NCBI GenBank assembly: GCA_938008425.1
Contig: CALLKH010000515.1
Location: forward strand, 1-6,706
DNA: 6,706 bases
Direction of reading: 5' to 3'
Origin: an uncultured Planctomycetaceae bacterium
Lineage (GTDB): Bacteria > Planctomycetota > Phycisphaerae > UBA1845 > UTPLA1
In this document: piece after piece, positions 6,461-6,706 of the stretch
Position numbering within the stretch: the first letter of the stretch is position 1
How the letters are laid out: the number at the start of each line of letters is the position of its first letter
Notes under the pieces: model-generated
The model's database searches: none
What the model was told of the DNA's origin: nothing
What the model saw: the letters and a program-made list of their open reading frames with translations, nothing else
Made by a program: the position numbers and the translations under genes

Positions 6461-6577
6461 CATGTGTTTGTTATGAGACCTGACGCTCAGGAATACACGC
6501 GGTCTTGAACGACCGCCGGTTCGTTCCCCTCAAACCTGCGCTTCAGGTCCGCCCATAACTATTTGCAAATACACATG
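6461..6577. repeat. Long imperfect inverted repeat, potential structured RNA or cruciform
   Basis: The two halves pair in order: CATGTGT (6461-6467) with ACACATG (6571-6577); GTTATG (6470-6475) with CATAAC (6554-6559); GACCTGA (6477-6483) with TCAGGTC (6543-6549); CGC (6484-6486) with GCG (6538-6540); and AGG (6489-6491) with CCT (6535-6537). That gives 26 paired positions with bulges. The apex can form GCGGTC/GACCGC (6499-6516) or a competing hairpin at 6507-6526. One large bulge on the right arm is itself the palindrome ATTTGCAAAT (6561-6570). The pairing is seen directly; whether it is transcribed is unknown. Confidence 0.6.
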
Positions 6578-6595
6578 ATATGACGCTGGTCTCAT

Positions 6596-6618
6596 TTCTG
6601 CGGATTGAGTCCGCAGAA
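6596..6618. repeat. Perfect inverted repeat, GCGGATTGAGTCCGC copy 3
   Basis: TTCTGCGGA and TCCGCAGAA are perfect 9-bp arms around TTGAG. The central 15 bases differ by one from the hairpin at 6375-6391. No T run follows on the plus strand. Confidence 0.7.
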
Positions 6619-6657
6619 TATGCCCCTCCGCTAAAGAAAACAAACAACCCGCGCCGA

Positions 6658-6706
6658 TTATCTATCTTACCTATGTTACCAATCTTAACTAAACTACCCA
6701 GTCACC
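6658..6706. repeat. Degenerate 9-bp periodic tract at the right edge
   Basis: Successive 9-mers read TTATCTATC, TTACCTATG, TTACCAATC, TTAACTAAA, CTACCCAGT and then CACC at the edge. The first three are close to one another and the rest drift. The surrounding 86 bases have about 8 G against 30 C. It may be the start of a longer tandem array or merely a biased, AT-richer upstream region. Confidence 0.3.

Larger units (their letters stand above)
6252..6706. other. Structured gene-free stretch of unknown function
   Basis: After the lipoprotein start there are about 455 bp with no convincing gene; the short open frames here have no domain-like composition. Instead the stretch holds several inverted repeats (6361-6376, 6375-6391, 6387-6401, 6461-6577, 6596-6618), three copies of GGATTGANTCC and a G-poor tail from about 6629. 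It should contain the lipoprotein promoter, but the best minus-strand -10 candidate (CATTAT, 6343-6338) has no matching -35 box. A structured RNA, an array of protein-binding sites, or a small palindromic repeat family would each fit. Confidence 0.5.

Noticed and set aside
6248..6463. 71-residue and 116-residue minus-strand frames upstream of the lipoprotein start
   Set aside because: They overlap the hairpins and ribosome site, and their composition (Gly/Arg/Pro/Asn/Ser runs) resembles no protein domain.
6470..6559. Integron attC site suggested by GTTATG...CATAAC at the inverted-repeat ends
   Set aside because: In attC the outer boxes read RYYYAAC at the 5' side and GTTRRRY at the 3' side; here the polarity is reversed and no cassette gene is present.
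6461..6618. Retron-type msr/msd RNA
   Set aside because: No reverse transcriptase is in the window and I could not identify a priming guanosine context; only the sequence right of 6706 could reopen it.
6658..6685. DnaA-box cluster or replication origin
   Set aside because: The 9-mers match TTATCCACA at about six of nine positions or fewer, which is too weak, and no dnaA or dnaN gene is near.

Overview
The window reads as a moderately high-GC (roughly 60% by eye) bacterial chromosome segment with five protein genes, one of them cut by the left edge. Few genes have a strong Shine-Dalgarno site. That, together with the mix of a fused betaine-type ABC transporter, a lipoprotein carrying a tandem-95/cadherin-like domain and an unusual glycogen-synthase-like glycosyltransferase, would fit Planctomycetota or a similar environmental phylum. 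This placement is a low-confidence inference; the window has no rRNA, tRNA or other taxonomic marker.

Left region (1-1896, minus strand): a two-gene operon for an OpuC/ProU-type quaternary-ammonium osmoprotectant importer. The ATPase gene comes first. It is followed, with a 1-nt TGATG overlap, by a gene fusing a secreted substrate-binding domain (N-terminal) to the membrane permease domain (C-terminal, truncated at base 1). This domain order is the reverse of the permease-then-binding-domain fusions I know.

Centre (1897-5778, plus strand): a MarR-family regulator is divergently transcribed from the transporter. The spacer of about 295 bp holds a perfect 12-bp palindrome next to the transporter start and a sigma70-like promoter for the regulator. 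A class I SAM-dependent methyltransferase follows, then after a 300-bp gap a 597-residue GT-B glycosyltransferase related to glycogen/starch synthases, with features of both GT5 and GT3. A plausible but unproven reading is a solute or osmotic-stress locus: betaine uptake, its regulator, and sugar or glucan enzymes.

Right region (5808-6706): a small minus-strand lipoprotein gene converges on the glycosyltransferase gene. Beyond it lies about 455 bp without a convincing gene but rich in structure. It holds three copies of GGATTGANTCC (two at the centres of perfect hairpins), a 117-nt imperfect inverted repeat with a terminal hairpin and a competing alternative pairing, and a G-poor tail with a degenerate 9-bp periodicity running off the right edge. 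I do not recognise this element; it is the most unexplained part of the window.
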